A stretch of 64,000 nt of DNA from Pseudoflavonifractor sp. An85 (GTDB lineage Bacteria; Bacillota; Clostridia; Oscillospirales; Oscillospiraceae). This document shows positions 25,723 through 35,125 of the stretch, piece after piece; within the stretch, counting starts at the first letter, position 1; every line of letters starts with the position of its first letter. The DNA is taken from the NCBI RefSeq assembly GCF_002161235.1, contig NZ_NFHE01000015.1, positions 1 to 64,000 of the forward strand. Direction: 5' to 3'. Position numbers and translations under genes: made by a program. The notes under the pieces were generated by a model. The model had not been told where the DNA came from and searched no databases. It saw only the letters and a list, made by a program, of their open reading frames with translations.

Positions 25723-26598
25723 ATGAAAGATAAGCTGTGGCGGCTGGTGCGGTGTCTGATTATTCTGGTGGGCATTGGCATTCTGGTGTATCCCTCCTTG
25801 AGTGAGTTTCTCGTCCAGCGCAACAGCAGCCGGGCCACTGCCTCCTATGATGATACGGTACTCCAGATGGAGCAGGAGCGGCTGGACCAGCTGTTGGCCC
25901 AGGCCCAGGAGTACAACCGGCAGTTGGCGGAGCTCAACACCGGCGAGGCTCCTTTGAGCGATGACAACGGCAACCCTATTACCCCAGAGAGCTACTGGGA
26001 CTTGCTCAATGTGGACTCCACCGGCATCATGGGCTACATTGAGATGCCCAGTCTCAACACCACCATCCCCATCTACCACGGCACCCAGGAGGCGGTGCTC
26101 CAGGTGGGGGTGGGCCACTTGGAGAACACCTCTCTCCCCGTGGGTGGGCCATCCACCCACGGGGCGCTTTCCGGCCACCGAGGACTGCCCACCCGCAGCC
26201 TGTTCACCGACCTGGACCAGATGGAGGTGGGGGACCGGTTTTACATCAAGGTCCTCAACCAGACGCTGTGCTACACGGTGGATCAGATCCTCACGGTGCT
26301 GCCTTCTGAAATGGACGCTTTGGCCATTGAGGAGGGGAAAGACTACATGACCCTCATCACCTGCACCCCCTATGGCATCAACTCTCACCGGTTGCTGGTG
26401 CGGGGGGTACGCACCCCGTACGACCCCCAGGAGTATGCCCGGGATACGGAACAGACGATGTCCTTCTGGCACAGTCTGCCTGCCCAATACCGGCATATGC
26501 TCACCGGAGCCGGGGTGCTGGTGGCCGTTCTGGTCATTCGAGGCGTGGTATTATTCATTCTGCATTTGAGAAAAAGGAGGAGACAGCGACATGGATAA
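25723..26598 (+). CDS. Class C pilin-polymerising sortase
   Basis: The 291-residue transpeptidase has an N-terminal membrane helix (about 8-26), the catalytic domain, and a second C-terminal helix (about 261-281), the two-helix layout of class C sortases. The triad is visible: His152 in SGHRGLP, Cys214 in LITCTPYG and Arg223 in SHRLLVRG. Class C enzymes usually carry an aspartate-aromatic lid (DPF or DPW) before the active site, and I do not see it; the corresponding stretch reads PLSDDNGNPITPESYW. It links pilins between the major pilin and minor pilin genes and overlaps the next gene by 8 bp. Confidence 0.92.
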   Translation: MKDKLWRLVRCLIILVGIGILVYPSLSEFLVQRNSSRATASYDDTVLQMEQERLDQLLAQAQEYNRQLAELNTGEAPLSDDNGNPITPESYWDLLNVDSTGIMGYIEMPSLNTTIPIYHGTQEAVLQVGVGHLENTSLPVGGPSTHGALSGHRGLPTRSLFTDLDQMEVGDRFYIKVLNQTLCYTVDQILTVLPSEMDALAIEEGKDYMTLITCTPYGINSHRLLVRGVRTPYDPQEYARDTEQTMSFWHSLPAQYRHMLTGAGVLVAVLVIRGVVLFILHLRKRRRQRHG

Positions 26599-28366
26599 AT
26601 ACAGGACATCCCTGGGCCGATGCCGCTGGAGCATCCTGGTACTGGTGGTGTTGGTGCTGCTGAGCACGCTGCAGCGGCCGGTGAGCGCCAAACAGGCCAC
26701 CGGCAGTCTGCGGTTGGATTGCCATGTGAATGTGGATGACCGGAAGATTCCTTTGGCGGATGACACCTATGCCATTGTAAAAATTGCGGACATCACCGTA
26801 GAGGGAAATCCCATTGAGCTTACCTATCAGGTGACTCAGGACTTTAAGGATTTCTCCTATGAATGGGACAAGCTGGACAACGAGGCCCGCCGTCAGGCCG
26901 CCCTGGAGCTGGAAACCTATGTGAAGGAACATCCCCAGCTGATTACCCGTACAGGGGTCACCGATGAGGACGGTGTGGTGGGCTTTTCCAAGCTGGAGCC
27001 TGCCCTCTATCTGGTCAGCCGCATTCAGGTGGACGTGGCCAACCAGGCCTGTACCATGGCCCCCCTTTTGGTCAGCGTGCCTACGGTGGTCAACGACACG
27101 TTGGAGTATAACCTAAACGCCGTACCCAAATATGATTACCAAAGTGTCAGCATCCGGCCCTGCAATGTGACCATTTATATGGGCGGTAACCATGGTTATG
27201 ATGCCGTAGACGGGGATGAAACCACGTCCCTGCCCAAGCCCATGTTTGTCATCCAGGCCCCAGAGGGGATGGAGGTGGAGGACCTGACCCTGCTCTACTA
27301 CGATGATCCCAATACCACCGATGCCCCTGGGAAACGGTATGAATGGACTCCGGTGGAGATCGGCGTGGATGAAGAAGGTAACACCTGCTATCGTCTGGAC
27401 TGTACCGATGGAACCAATGAAAATTTCCACATCCAGTACTATGTGGATGGGGAAGCCGTCCAGGCAGACTCCTTCTTGCCGGAACTGGAGGAGGAACTGT
27501 ACAAAATGTACCAGACCGGAATCCCTCTCAGTGAGGGAGAGATTCTGGTGGCCTACCAGAAGAAAGCAGATGGCGTTACCTTTTACCCGGTACAGCGTGG
27601 CACGGCAGAACTGACCGTACGTGGTGTGGAGCGGGACTCCATCCTCAGCAACCCGGACAATCCGGTGACCCGGATCTTGGAGGAGGGGGAGACCATTCCC
27701 CAGATTCCTGCCGGAGTGGGCATTGTGGCGGCCCAGGATGATACCACCTTTACCCTCAACGAGACCAACATCCGCCTGGAAAATCTCCACGGCGAGGACA
27801 CAGAAATGGATGTGGGTCTGCTCTTTGACGATATTATGAATGAGGTCTATGATCGTCAGAGCGTTCTGGAGGCACAGGCTGATGCCCGTATGCCTGAACT
27901 GGAAGAGGGGGCCACTCGGTATTTCCAGAGCCAATACCTGGATCTGGTGGACATGAACAATGGCAACGCCTGGGTCATGGCCTCTCAGAACGTGGAGATT
28001 TACTGGGGCTATCCCGAGGGAACGGATGAAAACACCAGCTTTACTCTCTGGCACTTCCCCGGCCTTCACCGAGACGGTACCGATGATACAGGGGCGTCCG
28101 GCTACGACTTGGAGGATATCTATGCGGTAGAGCCGGAAAAGGTGGAGATTGAAAATACTTCCCAGGGTATTCGCTTTACCGTTGGACCCGGTGGATTTTC
28201 TCCCTTTGTGCTGATTTGGGAGGAACATGACGGCGCTTCCTCCGACCCGGGCTCCCAGCCATCTACGGGAGACACCGCCCGACTGAATCTGTGGGTGGGG
28301 CTGTTTGCGGTCGCTTTGGGCGGCATGGCCCTAACCCTGTCTTGGAAGAGAAAACATAACCTTTGA
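26591..28366 (+). CDS. Minor or basal pilin with a QPSTG-type sorting signal
   Basis: The 591-residue protein has a signal peptide (SILVLVVLVLLSTLQRP, cleaved near SAKQ), a central part with ITVEGNPIELTYQV and several beta-rich stretches, and a C-terminal anchor: QPSTG (about 556-560), a hydrophobic span and WKRKHNL. The motif departs from LPXTG at its first residue, which is usual for proteins handled by a different sortase. GGAGGAG precedes the ATG, which overlaps the sortase stop. By position and size it is the candidate pilus base subunit that the housekeeping sortase joins to the wall. Its N-terminal half is also compatible with a tip protein. Confidence 0.85.
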   Translation: MDKYRTSLGRCRWSILVLVVLVLLSTLQRPVSAKQATGSLRLDCHVNVDDRKIPLADDTYAIVKIADITVEGNPIELTYQVTQDFKDFSYEWDKLDNEARRQAALELETYVKEHPQLITRTGVTDEDGVVGFSKLEPALYLVSRIQVDVANQACTMAPLLVSVPTVVNDTLEYNLNAVPKYDYQSVSIRPCNVTIYMGGNHGYDAVDGDETTSLPKPMFVIQAPEGMEVEDLTLLYYDDPNTTDAPGKRYEWTPVEIGVDEEGNTCYRLDCTDGTNENFHIQYYVDGEAVQADSFLPELEEELYKMYQTGIPLSEGEILVAYQKKADGVTFYPVQRGTAELTVRGVERDSILSNPDNPVTRILEEGETIPQIPAGVGIVAAQDDTTFTLNETNIRLENLHGEDTEMDVGLLFDDIMNEVYDRQSVLEAQADARMPELEEGATRYFQSQYLDLVDMNNGNAWVMASQNVEIYWGYPEGTDENTSFTLWHFPGLHRDGTDDTGASGYDLEDIYAVEPEKVEIENTSQGIRFTVGPGGFSPFVLIWEEHDGASSDPGSQPSTGDTARLNLWVGLFAVALGGMALTLSWKRKHNL

Positions 28367-28368
28367 TG

Positions 28369-28405
28369 AAATGAAACCCACCCGTTTGACGGGTGGGTTT
28401 CATTT
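28369..28405 (+). terminator. Terminator of the pilus operon
   Basis: AAATGAAACCCACCCGT (28369-28385) pairs exactly over 17 bp with 28389-28405 around a 3-nt loop, and the 3' arm ends in T residues. It starts three bases after the last stop. Confidence 0.93.
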
Positions 28406-28574
28406 TGTCCCTCTGGGCGCAGGGAAAGGGGAACTCGTGAAAATTTTACACACACCTCACGTAAGAATGCTTGGGGCCTTTACATGACTTTGATACCATA
28501 ATATATCCCGTAGCATCGCAAAGGGGTCCCCTGGGCTGTTAATCCCCACGGGAGAGAAAAAAGTTTTGTATTTC

Positions 28575-28645
28575 TTACAAGGCACCCGCCTGGTTTTTGT
28601 AAGGGAAATCGGCACTGGGGAGAAGGGCCATGTAAGTTTGTTACA
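28575..28645. promoter_or_regulatory. TTACAA/TTGTAA boxes before the RpiR gene
   Basis: TTACAA (28575-28580) and TTGTAA (28597-28602) form an inverted pair, and TGTAA-GTTTG-TTACA (28631-28645) is a compact palindrome directly before the ribosome site. The same TTGTAA/TACAAG words recur in the terminator after the gene. They are likely operators for autoregulation by the RpiR protein. A weak promoter TTTACA-17-TATATC lies at 28480-28508. Confidence 0.45.
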
Positions 28646-28660
28646 AAAGGAGGAAGACCC

Positions 28661-29542
28661 ATGCGCCATGAGATTCAGGTATTAGATCGGGTGAAAAGCG
28701 CCTATGCCTCGCTGCGTCCCTCGGAGCGGCGGGTAGCGGACTATGTGCTGGGGGACCCGGAAGGGTGTACCCAGTGTACCATTTCCGAGCTGGCCGAGCG
28801 GGTGCAGGTCAGCCAGCCTACGGTGGTGCGCTTTGTCCAGGCCATGGGCTTTGACGGATACCGCAGCTTCAAATACTGCCTGCTGCGGGAGCAGAGCGGG
28901 GGCGCGCCCCAGCAGCCCTACTTTGAGCCCATGGGGGATTTTGATTTAAAACCCTGGGATTGCCTGGAGGAATTACCCCTGAAGGAGACCCGCATGGCAG
29001 GGGGATTGCTGGAAGACGCCCTGAAATCCCTGTCCACCCAGGCGTTGAGCCGTGCGGTGCGGATGCTGGCCACCGCCCGCACCATCGACATCTACGGGGT
29101 GGAAAACTCCATGACCCCGGCCAACGATCTGCTCACCAAGCTGACCTATTTGGGGCTCAACTGCCGGATGCACACCGACGCCTATTTGCAGCAGATCTCC
29201 GCGGCCCACCTGGGGGTGGCGGACGTGGCGGTGGCCATTTCCCACTCCGGCTGCTCCATAGACACGGTGAAGGCCTTGAAACAGGCCCGCAAAACGGGGG
29301 CGGGTACCATCGCCATCACCAGCCCCAAGGAGCCGCTGCTGGCCAAGTACGCCGACGTGTGCCTGAGCACCGGGGGACAGGCCCTATCCATTTACGGCAC
29401 AGCCATCTTTTCCCGTATCCCGGACCTTGCCTTGATAGACCTGCTGTACATGGGTATTATCCAAAGCGACTACGAGCGATTTTCCCGCAATTTGGACAAG
29501 AGCGGCGCGGTGATCGCCGATCGGGGATACAAAGATGAATGA
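28661..29542 (+). CDS. RpiR-family regulator, probably of the phosphonate operon
   Basis: A 293-residue protein with a helix-turn-helix (about 15-75: CTISELAERVQVSQPTVVRF) and a SIS domain (about 125-260, with IDIYGVENS, AISHSGCS and AITSPKEP). GGAGGAAG precedes the ATG. The SIS fold senses a small phosphorylated compound. The next gene downstream on the same strand starts the 2-aminoethylphosphonate operon 194 bp later after a terminator, so this protein is the obvious candidate regulator, sensing a phosphonate or its catabolite. The repeated TTACAA boxes around the gene support autoregulation. Confidence 0.88.
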   Translation: MRHEIQVLDRVKSAYASLRPSERRVADYVLGDPEGCTQCTISELAERVQVSQPTVVRFVQAMGFDGYRSFKYCLLREQSGGAPQQPYFEPMGDFDLKPWDCLEELPLKETRMAGGLLEDALKSLSTQALSRAVRMLATARTIDIYGVENSMTPANDLLTKLTYLGLNCRMHTDAYLQQISAAHLGVADVAVAISHSGCSIDTVKALKQARKTGAGTIAITSPKEPLLAKYADVCLSTGGQALSIYGTAIFSRIPDLALIDLLYMGIIQSDYERFSRNLDKSGAVIADRGYKDE

Positions 29543-29546
29543 GGGC

Positions 29547-29593
29547 AAGCCGCCCATCCTTGTAAGGAAACTACAAGGGTGGGCGGCTTTTTT
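29547..29593 (+). terminator. Terminator after the RpiR gene
   Basis: AAGCCGCCCATCCTTGTA (29547-29564) pairs over 18 bp, with one wobble, with 29572-29589 and ends in a T-run. The stem embeds TTGTA/TACAA words like those upstream of the gene. Confidence 0.92.
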
Positions 29594-29736
29594 GACGGGT
29601 TTTTACGGTTCAATTACGGAAACTCAAACTTTCCCTGCTTGTTTGCGGCCACAAAGATTTGGTAGCATAACCCCGTCGCCAGGACGTGAGGCGACACACA
29701 AAACCGAACTTTCATCCTGAGAGAGGAGCTGTATGT

Positions 29737-30507
29737 ATGCTGGAACTGGATCACATCCAGAAATCCTATGATGGCGTGCCGGTGCTGAAGGACATTTCTC
29801 TCCAAGTGGCCGATGGGGAGATCGTCTCCATTCTGGGCCCCTCCGGCTGCGGCAAGACCACCTTGTTGAATTTGATTTTGGGCATTGTGGATGCCGATGG
29901 TGGCCACATCCGGTATGACGGCCAGGACCTGACCCACACCCCCATGGAGAAGCGGGGCTTCAATATCGTCTTTCAAGACTATGCCCTCTTCCCCAACCTG
30001 AACGTGTATCAGAACATCACCTACGGCCTGCGCAACAAGCCGGGCATCTCCACCCAGCAAGAGGTGGAGGAGCTCATCGACCTGCTGGGCCTGCGGGATC
30101 ACTTGAACAAGCGCATTGACCAGCTCTCCGGCGGCCAGAAGCAGCGGGTGGCTCTGGCCCGCACCATGGTGATGAAGCCCCGTATCCTGCTGCTGGACGA
30201 ACCCTTGTCCGCCCTGGACGGGGTCATTAAGGAGTCCATCAAGGACCGCATCAAGACCATCGCCCGGGAGTATCACCTCACCACCATCATCGTTACCCAC
30301 GACCCGGAAGAGGCCCTGACCCTCTCTGACCGGGTGCTCATCATTGAGGGTGGCACCATCTCCCAGTACGCCAAGCCGGAGGAGATCGTCCACCAGCCCC
30401 AGAACGACTTTGTGCGGAAGTTCATTCTCAACCAGCTGGAGATCAAGCGCAACAATATCTATGCTCTGTTTGGAGATCGCCCTACGCTGGCCGTCCAAGC
30501 GGGATGA
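29737..30507 (+). CDS. phnT: 2-aminoethylphosphonate ABC transporter ATPase
   Basis: The 256-residue ATPase powers uptake of 2-aminoethylphosphonate. It carries Walker A GPSGCGKTT (about 34-42), the Q-loop VFQDYALF, signature LSGGQKQR and Walker B ILLLDEPLSALD, with the switch His in THDPEE. The start is the ATG at 29737 after GAGAGGAG; a longer frame begins 51 bp upstream without a site. It is followed after 9 bp by the permease gene. The assignment to phosphonate rather than spermidine/iron rests on the operon, which also encodes the two catabolic enzymes PhnW and PhnX. Confidence 0.92.
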   Translation: MLELDHIQKSYDGVPVLKDISLQVADGEIVSILGPSGCGKTTLLNLILGIVDADGGHIRYDGQDLTHTPMEKRGFNIVFQDYALFPNLNVYQNITYGLRNKPGISTQQEVEELIDLLGLRDHLNKRIDQLSGGQKQRVALARTMVMKPRILLLDEPLSALDGVIKESIKDRIKTIAREYHLTTIIVTHDPEEALTLSDRVLIIEGGTISQYAKPEEIVHQPQNDFVRKFILNQLEIKRNNIYALFGDRPTLAVQAG

Positions 30508-30516
30508 GAGGGCGCT

Positions 30517-32172
30517 ATGACACGGACAAATCGTGAACTAAAGCTTATTTTCCTGGGTGTCGTGGCCCTCTTCGCCGTATTTCTGGTGGCTCCCCTGGTG
30601 GTGCTGCTGGGCAAGTCGGTGTGGGATGGAGGGCTGACAGGGGAATTTTACACCTCGGTAGTGAGCCAAAAGGGTTTTCTCTCCGCCCTGGGCAACAGCT
30701 TTGCCGTGGCGGCGGCCTCGGCGGCGGTGTCCACCTTGCTGGCCTTTGTGCTGGCCTATGGGGTGCATTACACCTGCCTGCCCAAATGATTCAAAGGGCT
30801 CATCACCGCCGTGGCCACCCTGCCCATGTTTCTGCCCACCATCACCTATGGGTTTGCCATCATCTACTCCTTTGGCAAACAGGGTCTGATTACCCGCCTG
30901 CTGGGACGGCAGCTGTTTGACATCTACGGATTTTTCGGGCTCATGGTGGGCTACGTCATCTATACCGTCCCTGTGGCCTTCCTGCTCATCCACAACACCA
31001 TGGGATTTGTGGATAAAAAGACCCTCACCGTCTCCAAGGTCATGGGAGATCACACCCTGGCCACCTTCTGGATTGCGGTGCTGCGCCCTTTGCTGGGCAC
31101 CTTTGCCGGGGCGCTGATTCAGGCCTTCTTCCTGTGCTTTACCGACTTCGGCATCCCCGCCTCGGTGGGAGGCGGCTACGAGGTCATCGCCACCTTGCTC
31201 TACAACCAGATGTTGGGGGGTATCCCCGACTTTCACCGGGGAGCGGTCATCGCCATGACCATGCTCATTCCCTCCATTGGAAGTATCGCCATCTTGCAGA
31301 TTTTGGAGCGGTTCAACATCCGCTACAACCGCATTTCCCAGGCAGAACTGCGGAAAAACACCCTGAGGGACACCGGATGGGGCCTGTCTGGCTCGGTGGT
31401 GTCCGTGGCCATCCTGTCCATCTTTGCGGTGATCTTTGTGGTGCCGCTGGTGGAGGCGTGGCCCTATCAGACCGGGTTTTCTATGGAACACGTGCAGGCG
31501 GTATTCACCGACAGCAGTTTGCTGGCCTCCTACGGCCACTCTCTGCTCATGGCTCTGCTCACCGCCGCTCTGGGCACTCTGGTGGCCTACGGTGGAGCGC
31601 TGATTACCGCCCGCAGCACGTTAGGGGCCGGATATAAGCGCACCATTGAGAGCATCGCCCTGGTCACCAACGCCATCCCCGGCATGGTGCTGGGCGTGGC
31701 CTACCTGTTCCTCTTTTCCGGCACCAGCCTGCAAAACACCCTGCTGCTCATGGTGGTTTGTAACGTGGTGCACTACTTCTCCACCCCTTACCTGATGATG
31801 AAAAACGCCCTGTCCAAGATGAACGCCGGGTGGGAGACCACCGCCATGCTCATGGGGGATAGCTGGCTGAAAACCATCTTGCGGGTGGTGACCCCCAATG
31901 CCCTATCCAGCCTCATCGAGGTGTTCGGCTACTACTTCATCAACTCCATGGTTACCATCAGCGCCCTGATCTTCATTGCAGGAGCCCGCACCATGGTGCT
32001 GACCACCATGATTAAGCAGCTGCAATACGTCAACCGCTTCAACGAGGTCTTTGTCCTCTCCCTGCTCATTCTGGCCACCAATCTGGTTGCCAAGGCCCTG
32101 TTCTCCTGGCTGGCCAACCGCCGGGGGAACTCCACCAAGAAATCCAAAGAAAAGGAAGGAATTCAATCATGA
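30517..32172 (+). pseudogene. phnU: 2-aminoethylphosphonate ABC permease with an in-frame TGA
   Basis: The reading frame from 30517 is continuous with the frame ending at 32172 except for TGA at 30787-30789. Protein before it (GVHYTCLPK) and after it (FKGLITAVATLPM) join as one permease of 551 codons, two transporter modules and about 12 spans. My recollection of the PhnU family is that a Trp follows the LPK, so TGG would have become TGA. Both halves have normal codon use and no other lesion. Possible readings are a recent nonsense mutation (pseudogene), a sequencing error, or readthrough. If it is real, uptake by this transporter fails while PhnW and PhnX remain intact. The gene starts 9 bp after phnT and overlaps the next start by 4 bp. 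Confidence 0.88.
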
Positions 32173-33164
32173 ACGTGAAAAAGCTTCTTGCCCTGGCCCT
32201 GTCCGGCGCCATGTGTCTGTCCGCCCTCACCGCTTGTACAAGCTCCTCTGCCGGAGGAAGTGGAGATCAAGTGGTCATCTACTCCAACGCCGACGAAGAA
32301 GCGGTGACCGCCATGCAAAATGCCCTGGACAACAACGGCTACAAGGGCAAGTACATCTTCCAGACCTACGGCACCTCCGAGCTGGGCGGTAAGCTCATGG
32401 CTGAGGGCACCAACCTGGAGGCGGATCTGGTGACCATGAGCACCTTCTACCTCCAGAGCGCCCAGGATCAAAATGCCATGTTCCTGCCCCTGACCTTTGA
32501 GGTAAACACCCTCACCCAGGTGCCCGACTACACCGCCCCCATCACCGCCCAGGAGGGCGCTATTATCCTCAACACCGAGCTGATGAAGTCTGAGGGCCTG
32601 CCCACCCCCACCAGCTTGAAGGATTTGGCCGACCCTGTGTACGCCGGACACATTGCCGTCACCGACATCCAGTCCTCCTCCACCGCCTGGCTGCTCATTC
32701 AGGCCCTGGTGGATGCCTACGGGGAAGAGGAGGCCCAGGAGATTCTGGCCGCCATCTACGAAAACTGCGGGGCCCACATTGAAACCTCCGGCTCCGGTCC
32801 TCTGAAGCTGTGTCGTGCCGGTGAGGTGGCCATTGGCTTTGGCCTGCGCCATCAGGCGGTGGCGGACAAGGCCGACGGCCTGCCCATCGACTACGTTGAC
32901 CCCGCCGAGGGCAACTTCTCCCTCACCGAGTCGGTGGCTGTCCTGGACAAGGGGGACAACACCAACCCTCTGGCCATGGAAATGGCCCAGTGCATCATTG
33001 AAAATGTCCGGGAGGAGCTGCTCCAGACCTATCCCAACCCCTTGTATGAAGGCGAGACCTCTGATTCCGCCCACAAGTCCGCCAATCCTCAGGTCTTTGA
33101 TGAGCCTCTGACTCTGGAGCTGTTTCAGGCTCACCAGGAGTTGTCCGAGGCCGCCAAGGGCTGA
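32169..33164 (+). CDS. phnS: 2-aminoethylphosphonate-binding lipoprotein
   Basis: The 331-residue periplasmic-type binding protein has the signal peptide MNVKKLLALALSG and the lipobox LTAC, so it is anchored outside the membrane. The mature domain follows the iron/spermidine-type binding fold: VVIYSNADEEAV, FQTYGTSELGGKL and ALVDAYGEEEAQ. It captures the phosphonate for the PhnU-PhnT transporter. The start overlaps the permease stop as ATGA (32169-32172), indicating translational coupling. It resembles phosphonate-binding PhnS in size and placement. Confidence 0.92.
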   Translation: MNVKKLLALALSGAMCLSALTACTSSSAGGSGDQVVIYSNADEEAVTAMQNALDNNGYKGKYIFQTYGTSELGGKLMAEGTNLEADLVTMSTFYLQSAQDQNAMFLPLTFEVNTLTQVPDYTAPITAQEGAIILNTELMKSEGLPTPTSLKDLADPVYAGHIAVTDIQSSSTAWLLIQALVDAYGEEEAQEILAAIYENCGAHIETSGSGPLKLCRAGEVAIGFGLRHQAVADKADGLPIDYVDPAEGNFSLTESVAVLDKGDNTNPLAMEMAQCIIENVREELLQTYPNPLYEGETSDSAHKSANPQVFDEPLTLELFQAHQELSEAAKG

Positions 33165-33183
33165 TGGAAAGGAGCGCTGCACT

Positions 33184-34290
33184 GTGAATACCTACAAACT
33201 GCTCACCCCCGGCCCTCTCACCACCACCGATACCGTCAAGCAGGAAATGCTGGTGGATCGCTGCACCTGGGATGACGACTACAAAGTCGTCACCCAGAAG
33301 ATTCGCCGCCAGCTGCTGAAGCTGGCCCACGTCTCGGAGGACGACTACACCACCGTGCTCATGCAGGGCAGCGGTACCTTTGGGGTGGAGAGCGTGCTCA
33401 CCAGTGTGGTGGGGGATCAGGACAAGGTGCTCATCTGCTCCAACGGCGCCTACGGCAAGCGGATGGTGGACATCTGCCTCCACAGCCGTGTCCCCTTCGT
33501 CCACTACGCCCAGGACTATGACAAGGTACCTGATCCCGCCCACGTGGCCCAGCTGCTGGCCCAGGACCCCACCATCACCCACGTGGCCATGGTGCACAGC
33601 GAGACCACCAGCGGCATCCTCAACGACATCCAGTCGGTGGGCAAGGTGGTGCATGACGCAGGCAAGACCTTCATCGTGGACGCCATGTCCTCCTTTGGCG
33701 GGGTGGACATCCCCGTGGCCCAGTGGAACATCGACTTTTTGATCTCCAGCGCCAACAAGTGCATCCAGGGTGTCCCCGGCTTCTCCTTCATCCTATGCCG
33801 GAGAGACAAGCTGCTGGCCAGCGAGGGTAAGGCCCGGTCTCTGTCTCTGGACCTGCTGGACCAGTGGAAGGGGATGGAGAAGGACGGCAAGTGGCGCTTC
33901 ACCTCCCCCACCCATGTGGTGCTGGCCTTTGCCAAGGCTCTGGAGGAACTGGAGGCAGAGGGGGGCATCCCCGCCCGCAGCCGCCGCTACGCCGAGAACA
34001 ACCGCCTGCTCATTGAAAAGATGAAGGCGTTAGGCTTTGCCACCTACGTGGGCGCCAGCCATCAGGGGCCCATCATCACCACCTTCTTCTATCCCGCCGG
34101 GGTGTCCTTCCAATTTTCCGATTTCTACAACTATATCAAGCAGCGGGGGTACGCCATTTACCCGGGCAAGCTCACGGAGATGGACAGCTTCCGCATTGGC
34201 AACATCGGTGAGATCTACCCCCAGGACATTGAAAAGCTCACCTCCATCATTGCCGCATTCTTGCACGAGAGAAAGGAGCAGATCGCATGA
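33184..34290 (+). CDS. phnW: 2-aminoethylphosphonate-pyruvate transaminase
   Basis: The 368-residue PLP enzyme moves the amino group of 2-aminoethylphosphonate to pyruvate, giving phosphonoacetaldehyde and alanine. Family landmarks are the opening LTPGPLTTT, SNGAYGKRM, MVHSETTSG, the cofactor-binding DAMSSFGG and the lysine (K192) in SSANKCIQGVPG. It starts at a GTG (33184) after GGAAAGGAG, 20 bp behind phnS. Its stop overlaps the phnX start. Length matches characterised PhnW. Confidence 0.95.
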   Translation: MNTYKLLTPGPLTTTDTVKQEMLVDRCTWDDDYKVVTQKIRRQLLKLAHVSEDDYTTVLMQGSGTFGVESVLTSVVGDQDKVLICSNGAYGKRMVDICLHSRVPFVHYAQDYDKVPDPAHVAQLLAQDPTITHVAMVHSETTSGILNDIQSVGKVVHDAGKTFIVDAMSSFGGVDIPVAQWNIDFLISSANKCIQGVPGFSFILCRRDKLLASEGKARSLSLDLLDQWKGMEKDGKWRFTSPTHVVLAFAKALEELEAEGGIPARSRRYAENNRLLIEKMKALGFATYVGASHQGPIITTFFYPAGVSFQFSDFYNYIKQRGYAIYPGKLTEMDSFRIGNIGEIYPQDIEKLTSIIAAFLHERKEQIA

Positions 34291-35063
34291 TCGAACTGGT
34301 TATCTTTGACTGGGCAGGCACCACCGTGGACTACGGCTGCTTTGCCCCGGTGAAGGCCTTTATGGAGGCCTTTGCCCACTACGGTGTGCCCGTGACCATG
34401 GAGGAGACCCGCAAGCCCATGGGTATGCTCAAGCGGGACCACATCCGCACCATGATGGGCATGGAGCGCATCGCCCAGGCTTGGCAGCAGGCCCACGGCC
34501 ATGCGCCCACCGAAGAGGACGTGGAAGCGGTGTACGCCCAGTTTGAACCCAAGCTGTTCTCCATCTTGGATCAGTACGCCGACCCCAAGCCCTTTGCGGT
34601 GGAGACGGCGGCCAAGCTGCGGGAAATGGGGCTGAAGATCGGCTCCTCCACCGGGTACACCGACGCCATGATGAACATTGTGGTACCCCAGGCGGCCCAG
34701 AAGGGGTATGCCCCCGACTTCTGGATCAGCCCCGACGGGGTGGACGGCAAGGGCCGCCCCAACCCGTACATGATCTTTGCCAACATGAAGGCACTGGGGG
34801 TGTCTGCGGTGAACCGTGTGGTCAAGGTGGGCGACACCGTCTCCGACATCTTGGAGGGGGTCAACGCCGGTGTATGGACGGTGGGGGTCATCGAGGGCAG
34901 CTCCGAGCTGGGCCTGAGCCAGGCGGAGTATGAGGCCCTGGACCCTCAGCAACGGCAGGAGGCCTGCCAGAAGGTGGAGGACACCTTCCGAAAGGCAGGG
35001 GCCCAGTTTGTCATTCAAAACCTGTCCCAGCTGCCCGATTTGATCTGCGCCCTGGGTAAATAA
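34287..35063 (+). CDS. phnX: Phosphonoacetaldehyde hydrolase
   Basis: The 258-residue HAD enzyme cleaves the C-P bond of phosphonoacetaldehyde to acetaldehyde and phosphate. The nucleophile Asp8 sits in IFDWAGTTVD, Lys49 in MGMLKRDHI forms the Schiff base expected of PhnX, and the phosphate and metal motifs SSTGYTDAM and KVGDTVSDILEG follow. The start ATG overlaps the phnW stop (34287-34290). With phnW it completes the standard route, so cells could use 2-aminoethylphosphonate as a phosphorus, nitrogen or carbon source. Confidence 0.95.
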   Translation: MIELVIFDWAGTTVDYGCFAPVKAFMEAFAHYGVPVTMEETRKPMGMLKRDHIRTMMGMERIAQAWQQAHGHAPTEEDVEAVYAQFEPKLFSILDQYADPKPFAVETAAKLREMGLKIGSSTGYTDAMMNIVVPQAAQKGYAPDFWISPDGVDGKGRPNPYMIFANMKALGVSAVNRVVKVGDTVSDILEGVNAGVWTVGVIEGSSELGLSQAEYEALDPQQRQEACQKVEDTFRKAGAQFVIQNLSQLPDLICALGK

Positions 35064-35070
35064 AGAAGAA

Positions 35071-35102
35071 AAAGCCTCGGAACTTTCGTTCCGAGGCTTT
35101 TT
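35071..35102 (+). terminator. Terminator of the phosphonate operon
   Basis: AAAGCCTCGGAAC (35071-35083) pairs exactly over 13 bp with 35088-35100 around TTTC and continues into T residues, eight bases after the phnX stop. It is flanked by A-residues and can also serve the convergent LacI gene. Confidence 0.92.
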
Positions 35103-35125
35103 GCTGTAAAACAAAGAAAAGTCGG

